A stretch of DNA of 64,000 nt from Pithys albifrons albifrons (Eukaryota; Chordata; Aves; Passeriformes; Thamnophilidae): positions 15,149,001-15,213,000 of the forward strand of contig NC_092471.1 of assembly GCF_047495875.1 (NCBI RefSeq). The letters are read 5' to 3'. Every line of letters starts with the position of its first letter. The first letter of the stretch is position 1. The notes under the pieces are model-generated. The model saw nothing but the letters and a program-made list of their open reading frames with translations, ran no database searches and was not told the DNA's origin. Position numbers and translations under genes: made by a program. Positions 1-11,776 of the stretch are shown here, piece after piece.

Positions 1-2529
1 AACATGAAGGTAGGTGGCTGGCAATTGTATGAAAGACACCTCCTCCCCACCACTTATGTGCACACATACAGCCTGACATCAGGTACAGCATCTTAAATTG
101 TACTTGTGAATGCTCAGGAATGAGTAGGTTGTTTAGCTCCTGTTTCCTGACAGTTCATTTCTCACTCAGAAAATTACTATGGATGAAAAAACAAAGCCAC
201 TTATTGCAGAGAACTCCCCTTGCTTTCAGCTGAAGTCCTATTTGCATGTGTGTCGAATGGCATGAGGAAAATGCTCTCCAAGGTTTCCTGCTGTGAGCAG
301 TAGACTCAGCATCTCAACTGGCCTCTGCATTTTGATGACTCTGTTACAGGAAGCTTTTTCCCCTGACAGACTTTGAACACACATAAAGCTCAGTTTCAGT
401 CTCAAGCTCTTCCATCAGCCAAGAATTAAATTGGGAGAGGTAGGTGACCAAGTATGCCTGTGTGTTTAAAGGATAAGTATTTTTTAGAGGCTCTCACAAA
501 AACATGAAAGGAAGGAGAATATAAATAGGCTTTTGTAATTTTGGAGCAGATTGAATGATGAGTTTCTGTAGCCAAGAGTAAAAAGTACCTTTCTCTCCCA
601 AGAACTACTCAGATATGGTAATGGCATTATCAACAAGTTAATTGCACAATTACTGAATGCCACCCTGAGTGTGTCTGCTTGGGTGCGAAGTAGTATATCT
701 CACATTCCTACTCTTTCTTCAGATACTTCTCTCTGTGGAAAATCCTGTTATGAATCTGTGTGCCTGTTAGCTTTTGCTCTCCTTTAGCTAAACTGAAGAA
801 GGAAAAATACATGCTGCTGTGGCAAACAACAGACAGGGGAAAAAAATCAAAGGAGATGAATGAGGTTCCACCACAGCAGAAAATTTAAGAAAAGGTTAGA
901 GATGACAATAATGGGCATGGTGTGTAGCCTGAAGTAATCTTGTAAACTTAAGGGAACCAGACCAGATATTCCAGCTTGCCCTGTTTGGCTCTGCTGTCAT
1001 CCAATTACTATCTACCACCAGGTTACACAGAAAATTTCGGCTGATAGTGATAAAACCTCCAGCTGGATCTCAAAACAGGGGTACAACCAAGTGGTTCTAG
1101 GATGCAAGCCCTTAAAGTTTTTTATTTCTTAAGCACATCATCATCATCTTGGATCCCAGTCTTGATCTTAAGCTGGTGCTTATGTTATACTTTACAATTA
1201 TCCTCAGTCTATTTTGGACTGTCGTTCGGATATATAAGCTTAAATCTTAGTGAGTTTGACATGATGTAATGCTAGGGCAAGTAGCATAGAAATCACTTAA
1301 ACAAGATTTGGAGGAGTAGTTATTTTTTGTGACTGTAAATTAGAAATAAAAAAAGCATGACATCTTAAAACCCTAATAATGAAATTGTGTTGCCTAACTA
1401 AGTTTCCTTCTCAGATAAGTTCTGCACCACCATAATCATATGCCACTGGCAATAGCCACTTATAGTAGGAACAACCAGAATTATATTGCAACTTCAGTTG
1501 TCAAGTACTTACTGATTTCATGGTTTACTTGGTTAAAATATAATATTTTGTCATGCTTCCTGTTTGATGTTTGATTCAGTCTCTTAAGTAGTTGCTTGAA
1601 TGGTGGTGGGAGTAGTGACCTCTTTGAAACTGTCAATATGTTCTTTCACCTACTAAATAAGCAAAGAATTAGTTTACTATCCAGCTTAAGGTACCCAGTT
1701 AAACAAAATAGGCATTTTGATGTTTACACCTGCATTTCTGTGCCTGTTGTTAAAACAGAGCTATAAACCACGTATCTTTCTAAATGAATTTTATTCTAGA
1801 CCTTTGCTCCCTAATTAATTGGTTTCTTTAAATAGAGTTAAAAAAATTGAGCTGAAACTCTATGCAAATGCTTCTAAACCGGGCCCTTTATATTCCCTTT
1901 TATGTGAACAGTGCTTTGTTAATGGCTCAGTAATTAAGAGTTTACTTTTTAAAGACTTCAGTTTTTAATTGCCTGAATATTAATCAGAGATCACTTTCAG
2001 TTCTGTTGTGATATGCAAATTATTGATGTCTCAGCTGCATTTGTTTTCAGGTATCAGTCTAACTGCATAACATTCTGCAATTATTTCAATTAGATGCAGT
2101 CAGCCTTTTAGAGCAAGCTATTTATTTCATTTCACTAAATGAAGAAAGCAGTTGCTGTTTTCCATTCCCTGGTGCTTACTGCCCAGAAGTAGCACTCACA
2201 ACTGGTCTGTGTATAGCACATAAACAGTTTTCTAGCTGGTTCATGTTAGAATTCATGGTAAAGGGCAAGCCGTTGAACTCCTCATGCAAGATTTCATTTG
2301 GTTAACTAACTCTTCTGCTCTGGAATGAGATGTCACCTTGTTTGGGGGCATTCATTACCACTTTAAAGTGTATTATGAAAGGTAAAATCAATAGGAGTTC
2401 TTAATTAGCAGAATCTGTTTAGCACAAGTGCATAACATTTGAAGATTTTTTTTTTCCATCAGACTGCAGCTGTTACCTACGCAGAGAGGAGGAATTCCAC
2501 CTAACCACAAGGAATGAGAGAGACAAATA
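1..2529. other. Upstream flank of SLITRK4, no gene seen
   Basis: AT-rich non-coding DNA 5' of the CpG island. I see no convincing open frame, RNA gene or interspersed repeat. The part nearest the island (about 1.80-2.16 kb) is dense in TAAT/ATTA cores and holds two perfect ATGCAAAT octamers (1862-1869 and 2013-2020). That fits a distal regulatory element for a neural gene, but this is inference from motif content only. Confidence 0.6.
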
Positions 2530-4480
2530 GCTGCGTTGTCTTAAGAACGGGTCGGGTATGTCTCCTCGCAGCGATTCCGCTCCATAATTGCATTCACATT
2601 AAATGCCGCAAATGTTACCATCCTGCCCACTCAGTTTCCACCTCTACTTTTGTTTCAAGCGGGAGGGGAGATCGCAAGAAAAGAGGGGAGGGGGCTGTCC
2701 GTCCTTTCTTTCTTTCTTTCCTTCCCTCGCTTTCCTTCCCCCGCTCCGCTCTCCCGGCGGCTCCAGGCGCTGGCGGGCGAGTGGCCCGCGATGGCCCCGT
2801 CCCGGCCGCGCCGCGGGTTGCACTTGTAGCTGCCGCGGCCGCCCATGGCAGCCCCGCGGCCCCGCCGCTCCGGGGGGCTCCTCCCGCCTCGCCGACCCCG
2901 CCTGAGCCCCGCGGGGGCGCAGCCCGGCGCCTCCCCGGGAGCGGCATCGGCGGCGCGGCGCCTCCGGGCGTGCGGGAGAGGCTCCGGCAGTGGCGATGCG
3001 CCGGGATTGCTGCCCCGGAGCGGTGTCTCCCTGCTCGCCGAAGCAGCGCCCGGGCACTCGGTGCGTTGCTTGTGTGTGTTCGCGTGTGCATGTATGTGTG
3101 TGTGTGCGGGTGTGCGTGTGGCGAAGGGGAGGGGGCTCTCTGCGTGCAGGGGGTGGGCGAGAGCAGTGCGATGGGAGCGGGCGCCCGTGTGCACAGGAAT
3201 ACTCTCCCCGCATGTGTGCGGGGGACCGCGGTGCCGGGGCAGGGCTCAGCCAGGCGGCTGCTGCTGCTGCATGCGGAGCCGGCGGGGTACCGCAGCGCCG
3301 GGCTCCCCCTCGCCCCGCGCGGCCGGGGGTACTCTCCCCGGGGGCCGCCCGGCTGCCCCCGCCGCCCGGTGCGGGCGCGGAGCCGCCGGAGCCTGGAGCG
3401 AGCGAGGAGAACGGCGGAGCGCGGCCGAGCGGGGCCGCGGCGACCCCGAGTGCCGAGGTAGGGACGGTGCCGGGCTGTCCGCGGAGCCGCCGGGAGCATC
3501 GCCGGGGGCGGCGGGCGCCCCGCCGGGCGTGTGAGTGCGGGCGGGGGTGGGGGCACGGCGCGGCCGCGGGTACGTTGGCGTTTTAATTTCTTCTAATTAT
3601 TACGAAGGCTTTGTTTTCATTGCTATAATAATTACTGATGCTGTTTTAAAGGAGGGAGCAGGGGGGTGGGGGAGGCACACGAGGAGGCGACAGTGGCTTC
3701 CTGCTGGAGCATCTCTGCCATAGCGCTCGTCGCTCCCCGCAGCCGCCCGCCTCCCGGAGCCCCGGTCAGCGGCAGCAGGCACAGCTGCCCTCTCCCATCC
3801 TTCCCGAGAGAGCGGGCGAACGGAGTGACCGGGGTCGGGGCGGCCCGGAGAAGCCGGTGGAAGTGCAGGAGGGACGGGGGGAGCAGATCTGCGCAGCGGG
3901 GCTGGAGAAGGGGGTGTGTGGATATGCTGCGGGCTGGACTTTGCAAAGGTATCCGGGCGGGGGTGGGAGAGGGAGGGCGGTTGAAGCGTTTGGCGGCGGG
4001 GACCACGGTCGTGCCCTGTAACGAAGGGAGGGTGGAAGGGATGCGGGGCTGCACCGCCGCTCTGTGCCCGCTCCCGCCTGGCATGTGCGCGCCTGTGTGC
4101 GCGCCCGTGTCCCTCCTGCCCTCCCCCGCCGGGAGGCAGAGGGTGACGGGGCGCCCACGGCAGAGGGGAGACGGCACCCGCCGAGCCGGTTGCGGCAAAA
4201 AATTGCGGTAGTGCCGGCACTGTTGGCCGGGCTCGCCGCCCCGCAGCCAGCCCCACGCAGCGGCCGCAGCGTCCCCGCTCGGCACCGGCCGGGGCCGCGG
4301 GGCTGAGGAAGAAGAGGGGACTCGAGCGTGGGCGAGGCAGGGTTTCGGGAGCACCGCGCCTGGCAGTGGGAGGGAGATGGAGCGGTGGGAGCGCGGGGGC
4401 ATCGGGCTGCCCCTGGGGGCGCGCTCCCAGCGGCCAGAATCGGGAGCGTGCGGGCATCAGCAGCGACTGCTCCGCTCCCC
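2530..4480 (+). promoter_or_regulatory. SLITRK4: CpG island; probable SLITRK4 promoter and 5'-UTR exon region
   Basis: Composition changes sharply from AT-rich flank to GC-rich sequence crowded with CpG dinucleotides and GC-box-like runs, then returns to ordinary composition near 4.5 kb. It is the only such island in the window and sits 1.4-3.3 kb upstream of the SLITRK4 coding exon on the same strand, as expected for a TATA-less CpG promoter. Possible first-exon donors are GAG|GTAGGG (GT at 3458), CGT|GTGAGT (GT at 3531) and AAG|GTATCC (GT at 3949); I cannot tell which is used. Long open frames run through the island on both strands, but they are compositional: GC-rich DNA has few stops, and the peptides are low-complexity Pro/Arg/Ala/Gly. 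A (TG)n-like stretch lies at about 3070-3120, and an AT-rich patch with inverted homeodomain sites interrupts the island at 3580-3650. Confidence 0.75.
3594..3634. promoter_or_regulatory. Inverted TAATTATTA homeodomain-type sites inside the CpG island
   Basis: TAATTATTA at 3594-3602 is matched by its exact reverse complement TAATAATTA at 3626-3634, with a 23-bp spacer. Both lie in a roughly 70-bp AT-rich patch surrounded by CpG-dense sequence. TAATTA is the core bound by many homeodomain factors. A symmetric pair in a promoter island suggests a functional cis-element, but binding is inferred. Confidence 0.4.
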
Positions 4481-4735
4481 TTTTTCCCTGAGCACCTGCT
4501 CCACGGCCTCCCTGACCCCTTCAGCCATCCTTTCCTCTCATCTTTCCTTGTCTCCTCGCAGCTTTCTTCTCCCTCTTGTCCTGTCCAGCGTTCTCTCCTG
4601 ACCTCTCCTCTGCCCTCCCTTCCAGGTCCCCCGGCGCATCCTCCCCTTGTGTCTCCCTCCAGTCCGGTTCTCCTCCCTCCAGCTGGCTCCTGCTTTCTTC
4701 ACTTTTACCCTGGCTCTCTCCTGCCAACTCAGTGG
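4465..4735 (+). other. Polypyrimidine-rich tract at the 3' edge of the CpG island
   Basis: About 270 bp strongly biased to C and T on the + strand, so purine-rich on the other. It contains acceptor-like CAG sites after pyrimidine runs, notably CTCCTCGCAG ending at 4560 and CCCTTCCAG ending at 4624. It could supply the acceptor of an optional 5'-UTR exon or have structural (triplex-forming) potential; neither is demonstrated. Apparent open frames here are low-complexity Ser/Pro/Leu and are not called as genes. Confidence 0.4.
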
Positions 4736-5784
4736 CTTCCCACAGCAGGAAATGCAAGGGACAAGTTGGGAAATGGGGGTAATGGGAAAATGGGGGGAGT
4801 GCAACGTATTGATTATTGATGGATTTGTTAAAAAAAAAAAGCTGCCCTCTAACTCAGAGGGAATGGTGTGGCTCCAGTTGTTCTGTGTAAAAAATGGCAG
4901 CTCAGCTGGCCTAACAATATGCAGAGGATTCTTATCAATGCAGGAATAAGAGAAAATTACATAATGTTTTAGGAAAAAAAAGTAGTTCTCAGGTTTCGGT
5001 AGTGTCAGGCTGGTGAATTGTGACTTTGTTTTGCCCTGCAAGTCAGCATATTCCTGGGGATGGGGCTGTATGCTTGTGCATGCTGCTTCGTGTCTGTGTG
5101 CTTCCACTGGTCACCCAGAGCTGATGTTCTTATTTTGTGGATAGTTGTATTTCTGCCATCAGTTTACCACCTAGTTATTCAAACGAGATATAAGAAGTGA
5201 CAGAAACAATGTGTGTGCATGCCTATGTATCACTTGAGTAAATGTCTTTATTATCATAGTGATAAATCTGTATGTGTTTGTTCTATAGATACATACATTG
5301 AGTATTGACATTGCTTTTTGTGTCTGCATCTTTATCCTTTCTGCATCGTGCTATCCCAGCCCAGATGTTTGGGCATGCATAACATAAGCATTTGTGTTTA
5401 ATATCCCTGAAATGCACGGCAACATGTGAGCAGTGCAGGACCGAGGACAGTAAATATGCATAAAATTGGAATCTCCTTTGGTTATTTTACTTTGTTAGTT
5501 ATGCATGCTTGGCGTGTACAAGAGAGAGAAATATATTTGACAGACCTGAGAGTTATTTGTGCTTGTATACAGAAATTTCCATTCTGTGTTTGAAATCATT
5601 CTAGCTCCCGTGTAGTTGTTTGGTTGTTAAAATCTTTCATGTTACTTTAAATTCAGTGCTTGTAGTTTATCTATAATCCTTGGCAGGTACAGTAGCTCAG
5701 TGGTATACAATTTTTAACCCAAATGATGTTTTGGAACAATGTCAACTGAAAAATATTTTCTTTTTTCTTTCCTTCTCTCTTCAG
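4736..5784 (+). other. SLITRK4: 5'-UTR intron preceding the SLITRK4 coding exon (3' part)
   Basis: Ordinary AT-rich sequence between the promoter island and the coding exon. It ends in a long pyrimidine run followed by CAG at 5782-5784, a textbook splice acceptor. A second CAG at 5801-5803 could act as an alternative acceptor. Both lie upstream of the start codon, so the choice alters only the 5' UTR (50 or 31 nt of leader in this exon). The intron's 5' end depends on which donor in the island is used. Confidence 0.65.
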
Positions 5785-5834
5785 ATTCTTTATCTTTGTT
5801 CAGGAGCCTAAGGTTGCTTGCTGATCACAAGAAG

Positions 5835-8348
5835 ATGTTTCTGTGGGTCTTTCTGGTTCTGTCATCTCCAGTTTCTTCTACAACTGCAGAGGCTGATATA
5901 TCTGTGGAAATTTGCAATGTTTGCTCCTGTGTGTCAGTTGAGAATGTACTCTATGTCAACTGTGAGAAGGTTGCAGTCTACAGACCAAATCAGCTTAAAC
6001 CACCGTGGTCTACTTTTTACCACCTCAACTTTCAAAACAACCTGTTAATTGTTCTATATCCAAATTCCTTTCTTAATTTTACACATGCAGTGTCCTTGCA
6101 ACTGGGTAATAATAAGTTGCAGAACATTGAGGGAGGGGCCTTTATGGGTCTTAGTTCATTAAAACAGTTGCACTTAAACAACAATGAATTAAAGATTCTC
6201 CGGGCTGACACTTTCCTTGGCATAGAGAACTTGGAGTATCTCCAAGCTGACTACAATTTAATCAAGTTTATTGAACGGGGAGCCTTCAATAAGCTTCACA
6301 AGCTGAAAGTCCTGATACTTAATGACAATCTGATTTCATTCCTTCCTGATAATATTTTTCGATTTGCTTCTCTAACCCATCTGGATATACGGGGGAATCG
6401 AATACAGAAACTTCCATACATTGGAGTTCTGGAACACATTGGGCGAATTGTTGAATTGCAGCTGGAAGACAACCCCTGGAATTGTACTTGTGATTTGTTG
6501 CCTTTGAAAGCGTGGCTGGAGAACATGCCCTATAACATCTACATTGGAGAAGCCATCTGTGAGACACCCAGTGACTTGTATGGACGGCTGCTGAAAGAAA
6601 CCAATAAGCAAGAGCTGTGCTCCATGGGGACAGGGAGTGATTTTGACGTGCGCATCCTGCCTCCCTCCCAGCTGGAGCCTGGTTACAGCACACCAAACGG
6701 CCACACCACTCAAACATCAGTGCACAGATTAGTCACAAAGCCACCAAAGACTACAAATCCTTCGAAGATCTCGGGGATCGTAGCAGGCAAAGCGTTCTCT
6801 AATCGCAATCTCAGTCAAATTGTATCTTACCAGACCAGGGTGCCTCCTTTAACTCCTTGTCCGGTCCCTTGTGTTTGCAAAACACATCCTTCAGACTTGG
6901 GATTAAGTGTAAATTGCCAAGAAAGAAATATAGAATCGATGGCTGAACTCGTACCAAAACCTTTAAATGCCAAGAAGCTGCATGTAAATGGCAATTATAT
7001 TAAGGATGTGGATACTACGGATTTCTCTGAGTTTGAGGGGCTGGATTTGCTGCACTTAGGCAGTAATCGGATCTCGGTGATCAAAGGAGATGTGTTCCGC
7101 AACCTTACAAATTTACGGAGATTGTATCTCAATGGCAATCAGATAGAGCGTCTGAGCCCAGAAATGTTCACTGGCCTCCACAACTTGCAGTATCTGTATT
7201 TGGAATACAATGTTATCAAAGAAATCTTAGCAGGCACTTTTGACTTGATGCCCAATTTGCAGTTGCTCTACCTGAACAACAACCTTCTACGAAGCTTGCC
7301 AGCATACATTTTTGCTGGTGCACCACTTGCTAGACTGAATCTGAGGAACAATCACTTCATGTATTTACCTGTAAGTGGTGTTCTTGATCAGCTAAAATCT
7401 CTTACACAAATAGATTTGGAAGGTAATCCGTGGGACTGCACTTGTGATTTAGTTGCTTTAAAACTGTGGCTTGAAAAGCTAAATGAAGGTATTGTGGTGA
7501 AGGAGTTGAAATGTGAAACACCTGTACAGTTTGCTAACATAGAACTTAAGTCTCTGAAAAATGAGATCCTGTGTCCTAAACTTTTAAACAAGCCATCTGC
7601 TCTGTTCACTAGCCCTATGACTGCTGTTACTTTTACAACACCACCGGGACCAGTTCGGAGTCCTCCTGGTGGCCCAGTTCCGTTATCCATCCTAATCTTA
7701 AGCATATTAGTTGTGCTGATTTTAACAGTGTTTGTTGCTTTTTGTCTTCTCGTTTTTGTGCTTCGGCGCAACAAAAAACCAACTGTAAAGCATGAAGGGA
7801 TTGGAAATCAAGAATGCAGTTCTATGCAACTGCAGCTAAGAAAGCACGACCACAAGTCTAACAAAAAGGATGGACTAGGTGCAGAGGCCTTCATTCCTCA
7901 AACCATTGAGCAGATGAGCAAAAGTCATACCTGTGGCTTAAAAGAGTCTGAAACAGGCTTCACGTTTGCTGACCCACCAGGGCAAAAAGTCATTCTGAGA
8001 AATATTAATGACAAGGAAAAAGATTTATTGCATGTGGATACCAGAAAAAGACTTAGCACAATTGATGAACTGGACGAGTTATTCCCTGGGAGGGATTCCA
8101 ATGTATTTATTCAAAATTTCCTTGAAAGTAAAAAAGAATACAACAGCATAGGTGTCAGTGGCTTTGAAATACGTTACCCAGAGAAACTACAAGACAAAAA
8201 AAACAAGAAATCACTAATAGGTGGTAATCATAGTAAAATTGTAGTAGAACAAAGAAAAAGTGAATATTTTGAACTAAAAGCTAAACTTCAAGGTTCACCT
8301 GACTACCTACAAGTCCTTGAAGAACAAACAGCTTTGAATAAAATATAG
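5835..8348 (+). CDS. SLITRK4: SLIT and NTRK-like protein 4 (synaptic adhesion receptor), complete
   Basis: The protein is 837 residues, the length I recall for mammalian SLITRK4, and is recognisable along its whole length, including the C-terminal EEQTALNKI. Seen in sequence: a signal peptide (about 1-18); a first LRR domain with an N-cap (C27, C30, C32, C43), repeats at about 60-205 and a C-cap (C217, C219, C242, C262 around NPWNCTCD); a linker; a second LRR domain with an N-cap (C342, C346, C348, C361), repeats at about 378-522 and a C-cap (C535, C537, C560, C580 around NPWDCTCD); one transmembrane helix (about 615-642) followed by RRNKK; and a tail of about 195 residues with tyrosines at 769, 781, 811 and 824. 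The Tyr824 context (DYLQVLE) resembles the Trk C-terminal phosphotyrosine site. N-glycosylation sequons are N81, N216, N325 and N423. Family knowledge: SLITRKs are postsynaptic type I proteins that bind presynaptic LAR-type receptor phosphatases and promote synapse formation; their coding region is typically one exon, as here. I chose ATG 5835 (A at -3) over an in-frame ATG at 5739, because the latter precedes the acceptor at 5784 and would bury the signal peptide. Confidence 0.97.
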   Translation: MFLWVFLVLSSPVSSTTAEADISVEICNVCSCVSVENVLYVNCEKVAVYRPNQLKPPWSTFYHLNFQNNLLIVLYPNSFLNFTHAVSLQLGNNKLQNIEGGAFMGLSSLKQLHLNNNELKILRADTFLGIENLEYLQADYNLIKFIERGAFNKLHKLKVLILNDNLISFLPDNIFRFASLTHLDIRGNRIQKLPYIGVLEHIGRIVELQLEDNPWNCTCDLLPLKAWLENMPYNIYIGEAICETPSDLYGRLLKETNKQELCSMGTGSDFDVRILPPSQLEPGYSTPNGHTTQTSVHRLVTKPPKTTNPSKISGIVAGKAFSNRNLSQIVSYQTRVPPLTPCPVPCVCKTHPSDLGLSVNCQERNIESMAELVPKPLNAKKLHVNGNYIKDVDTTDFSEFEGLDLLHLGSNRISVIKGDVFRNLTNLRRLYLNGNQIERLSPEMFTGLHNLQYLYLEYNVIKEILAGTFDLMPNLQLLYLNNNLLRSLPAYIFAGAPLARLNLRNNHFMYLPVSGVLDQLKSLTQIDLEGNPWDCTCDLVALKLWLEKLNEGIVVKELKCETPVQFANIELKSLKNEILCPKLLNKPSALFTSPMTAVTFTTPPGPVRSPPGGPVPLSILILSILVVLILTVFVAFCLLVFVLRRNKKPTVKHEGIGNQECSSMQLQLRKHDHKSNKKDGLGAEAFIPQTIEQMSKSHTCGLKESETGFTFADPPGQKVILRNINDKEKDLLHVDTRKRLSTIDELDELFPGRDSNVFIQNFLESKKEYNSIGVSGFEIRYPEKLQDKKNKKSLIGGNHSKIVVEQRKSEYFELKAKLQGSPDYLQVLEEQTALNKI

Positions 8349-8967
8349 GTCATACAATCTTATTGCCTACAGAGGACATTTATTTAATGATGAAAGTGCC
8401 TTTTGTTGACTTTTAACTTCCAAATACTATATTATATTGGTAGGCATAGAGGCAGGTGTATCCAAGGGTGTCTGATTAACTGTAGCTGCGTACGATTTGT
8501 CAAGTAGAGGAGAATTTCCGTAATAGATTTCACTACATAAAACTCATGCCCTGTGGAATCCTGTAGGGATACTGCAAACTCTATTGCCAAAGGGATGCTT
8601 TATACACGTTACACTGAATTTAACCTCAAGAGGCATATATGTTTTGTATCTTAAATGCAAACCATCGTCTCCTTGTGATTTGTTAGAGCAAACACAAGAA
8701 ACCTGGTACTGATATTTGTACCTCAGCTGGGTCCTTCATCCTGCACGTGGATTTAAGTTGGTGGAACTGGAATAATCCTTTGATTTGTGGTGTTGTAATG
8801 GCACTGTTTAAAGCTTATTTGGAAAGTAACAAGCATGCAAAGAGAGAACATTCAATAGTATGTGTAAATTGGTTACATTTATGGGCTGCATCTTGAAACC
8901 ACTGGAATTATAATGTTAAATTGTGCAAATATTTGTTTAAAATATACCATGCATTACATACCTATGA

Positions 8968-8973
8968 AATAAA
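8968..8973 (+). terminator. SLITRK4: Proximal polyadenylation hexamer AATAAA
   Basis: First canonical hexamer after the stop codon, about 620 nt downstream. Use would give a short 3' UTR. Supported only by the hexamer and its position. Confidence 0.35.
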
Positions 8974-9343
8974 TTTGACCACTTGAAGCATACATGTCTA
9001 TACAGAAACTTATAAAAAAAGAAAGAAAAAAGTTCAACTTGACTTCTGCAGTATTTGTGACATCTGAAGAAAATATTTGATATTTATGCAGAATCTGTTC
9101 TAAGACTCATCTCCAATTAAAACTAGAATTCCTTCTCAGTTATGTGAAACTCTTGCAACCCAACAGGTTGTCCAAAAGTGTCAAAGTGCTTACTGTGTGA
9201 GCGTAGCAGAAATTATTTTTGTAATATAATTCATATTTATGAAATACTTTGTATACTAAATAGGAAAAAATATGTACTCCTTAATATGTATTTAATATGC
9301 CTGACTTGTTTTCCTGATCACAATGCATTAATCATTCAGTATA

Positions 9344-9349
9344 AATAAA
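9344..9349 (+). terminator. SLITRK4: Polyadenylation hexamer AATAAA, about 1 kb after the stop
   Basis: Second canonical hexamer in the 3' flank. No strong GU-rich element follows at once. An alternative proximal end. Confidence 0.35.
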
Positions 9350-10978
9350 ACCAGAACAATATACCAAACAGCAACTGGGAGTGTAATGTATAGCATTATC
9401 CAGAACTAAGTGATCAGATATAATAATAATAAAAAAAAATTGTTCTGTACTATTCTTGTGAGATTAGCATATTATCTTATTTCAGGTTTGTTACCAATGG
9501 TGCATTTTAAAATAGGTTCATTAGTTTTTTAGTATTGTGTCTCAGGCAATTATTTGCCATCACTTTTCTTGCTTTTCAGGTCTCTACAGCTAAGTCAAAA
9601 TAGTTTTCACTAGAAGTATTTGCAGGAATTCATGCTAAGGGTAATATTTTAATTGTATATCCTCAAGTTTCTGCTCTTATTATCTGTCTGGCTGCTGTTA
9701 GTCAGCAAAACCTGATCAGAACAGTGAACAATATGGTAAATCCCGTCTATTTAAAACCACAGTGTAAAATGAGTATAGTGGTCTAAGCTCAGAATATTGT
9801 GTAGTCCATATCTAGAGCGTAAAAACTTGCCTTTGTGAAAGCTGAATCTGAATAGCTAAGGAAAAAAAAAAGGTAGGAGAATGGAAAATCCCCCCTGTAA
9901 CTCACTTAGAGATGGTACCTTGACATGAGAATGGAGATATATTGGTAAAGCATCCCACAAAAAAATCTATGCGATGAGATTAACAAAAGTTCTTTGACTT
10001 GGTGAGCTTTGGATAAGACCCTCTTACCTCCTATGCTTCCAGAACCTTTATCCCTTCCTAGCTTTTATAATCAATACATAAGTCAATTAAGATAGTAGGA
10101 TGTAAACATGAATGTTTCTCATGAATTCGAAACTAGCAAAAATTAGAGCAAGACCCACTAGTAATACTATGGAGAAGGCTGTGTCAGCTATTTCCAACAC
10201 AAACCTCTAATTTCAGGGCTTTATTACTCTGAGTCAAAATTTTTATTCTGGAATGATACTTGGCAAACAGCCTGCAGTATATTTTTAACAAAATATACCA
10301 AAAAAACCACCAACTTTCAGGCATTGCTTATGTTCTTGTGGCTTAGAAAGAGCGTCATTTGATTATTTTTATCCATATTTCAAAGTATATACATGGCTTG
10401 GGATAATAAAATCATAAGATAAATTAGTGGCTTTCAAAAAGCTGTGGCTATTTGTGCACAATAATCAGTGTAATTGAGAATGTCATAGGGATTTTCAGGA
10501 CATGGATGCTCTGTACATAGGCATTTCTAGTATGAAAAGTTCCTGGGTGACCAATGATGCAATACTTGGCCAAGATGTAAGAACATGTGAGTTTATTGTG
10601 TGTGGCTTAGGGAGAGGTGATGATGCACTGTTATGGTAGACTCTGATGGCTCCATCAGCAGGCTAAGGATGATGGCTCACTGTGCCTGCTCCACTCAGAG
10701 CTGTGTGCTTTTGAGGATGTGTCCATGTTCACTGGGATTTGCCAAAGCAGAAGGCTTCTGACCCACTCAGTGCCCTGTCAGACTGGCGTGTCCCTTACCC
10801 TTCCCTTGAGAGAGACATGATTAAAAATACTGAAAGGAGCAAATAAGGTAATACTTTTTAAGTGATGGTGGAACTGATGTGCTTATGACTCATGTTGCCC
10901 TGAGTTAAAAGAACAATGCTAAATTATACCTTCCTCAGCTAAAAAAATTGATGCAGTTTTGTTTTGTGTTTACAAGGC

Positions 10979-11011
10979 GGGGGGAGGGGGGGGTTGGGGG
11001 GAGGAGAGGGG
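10979..11011 (+). other. G-run cluster with G-quadruplex potential
   Basis: Runs of six, eight, six and four guanines (10979-10984, 10986-10993, 10996-11001, 11008-11011) separated by loops of 1, 2 and 6 nt, in otherwise AT-rich DNA. The G-rich strand is the SLITRK4 sense strand, so a long 3'-UTR transcript would carry it as RNA. Folding is inferred from the pattern. Confidence 0.6.
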
Positions 11012-11761
11012 TTGTTTAGGGTTTTTCTTGGTTTTGTTTTTCATTTGGTCTTTTTCTTGTGATATCTTCTATTTGCTGTTCAAAAGAAGAACTGAACCGT
11101 TATGCTGTACCATTACACTGGGTCAGAGTTTCCTGATCACTGCATTTACGCTTGGCCTAAAGCCTATGCAGAGGTGCCATCCATGAGCTATTAACTAAAC
11201 ACCTGCCCAACAGTGGGGCTTAGATAGAGTTTTGTCATTGAGTTCAAAACAAGCCAGCTCAGAAACATTGTATATAATACATAGAGCCAATGACTCTTTT
11301 GGGGTTAGGCAGTTGAGTGTAGGTTCACCAGCACCAGTAAAGGTTGCACAATCTGGACCTTCCTGTAGAACTTGTCCGTAAGTGTTTTACAATATATGGT
11401 GCAATATGTAGGCATAATAGTGTGAGTGAAGAATGCAGAAGCTGGCAAAACACTGTATTTCTGTGAAATTGTTACTTTGAATGACAACCTTAGTGTCAAC
11501 CTTTGTTTGAGTTCTCCATGTTTTGAAATGGTGTATGTGTCTGCACAGCAGTTTTAGTGTAATGTCCACCCAAATCTCTAGTCAGTCTTTCCGAGAGGTG
11601 ACTCTTGGGGTGTGGCTTAACAGGTCTGTCTGTTCATTCTACTGGTTTGAGTGGCCATGCTTGTAAAATGGCTGTTAAGCCCCATAGACACAAACTAGAT
11701 CAGTGAAGGTGTTAACAGAATCGGTCATCTCCATTGTATTATAAAGAAGTTTATATTTTTA

Positions 11762-11776
11762 AATAAAATCAATAAA
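11762..11776 (+). terminator. SLITRK4: Paired distal polyadenylation hexamers
   Basis: Two AATAAA copies 9 nt apart, followed within 20 nt by a short T/G-rich stretch. A good candidate for the major distal 3' end of SLITRK4, giving about 3.4 kb of 3' UTR. Confidence 0.45.

Noticed and set aside
2514..4457. Long overlapping open frames (up to 315 codons) on both strands of the CpG island
   Set aside because: GC-rich DNA has few stop codons. The frames overlap on opposite strands and encode low-complexity Pro/Ala/Arg/Gly peptides, with no recognisable domain.
5693..5704. tRNA-like A-box TAGCTCAGTGGT
   Set aside because: No B-box or cloverleaf follows within the next 100 bases. A chance match or a tiny relic of an old SINE.
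5739..5834. In-frame N-terminal extension of SLITRK4 from ATG 5739
   Set aside because: It lies across the polypyrimidine tract and acceptor of a 5'-UTR intron, and would place 32 residues before an obvious signal peptide. Starting at 5835 gives the family's length of 837 residues.
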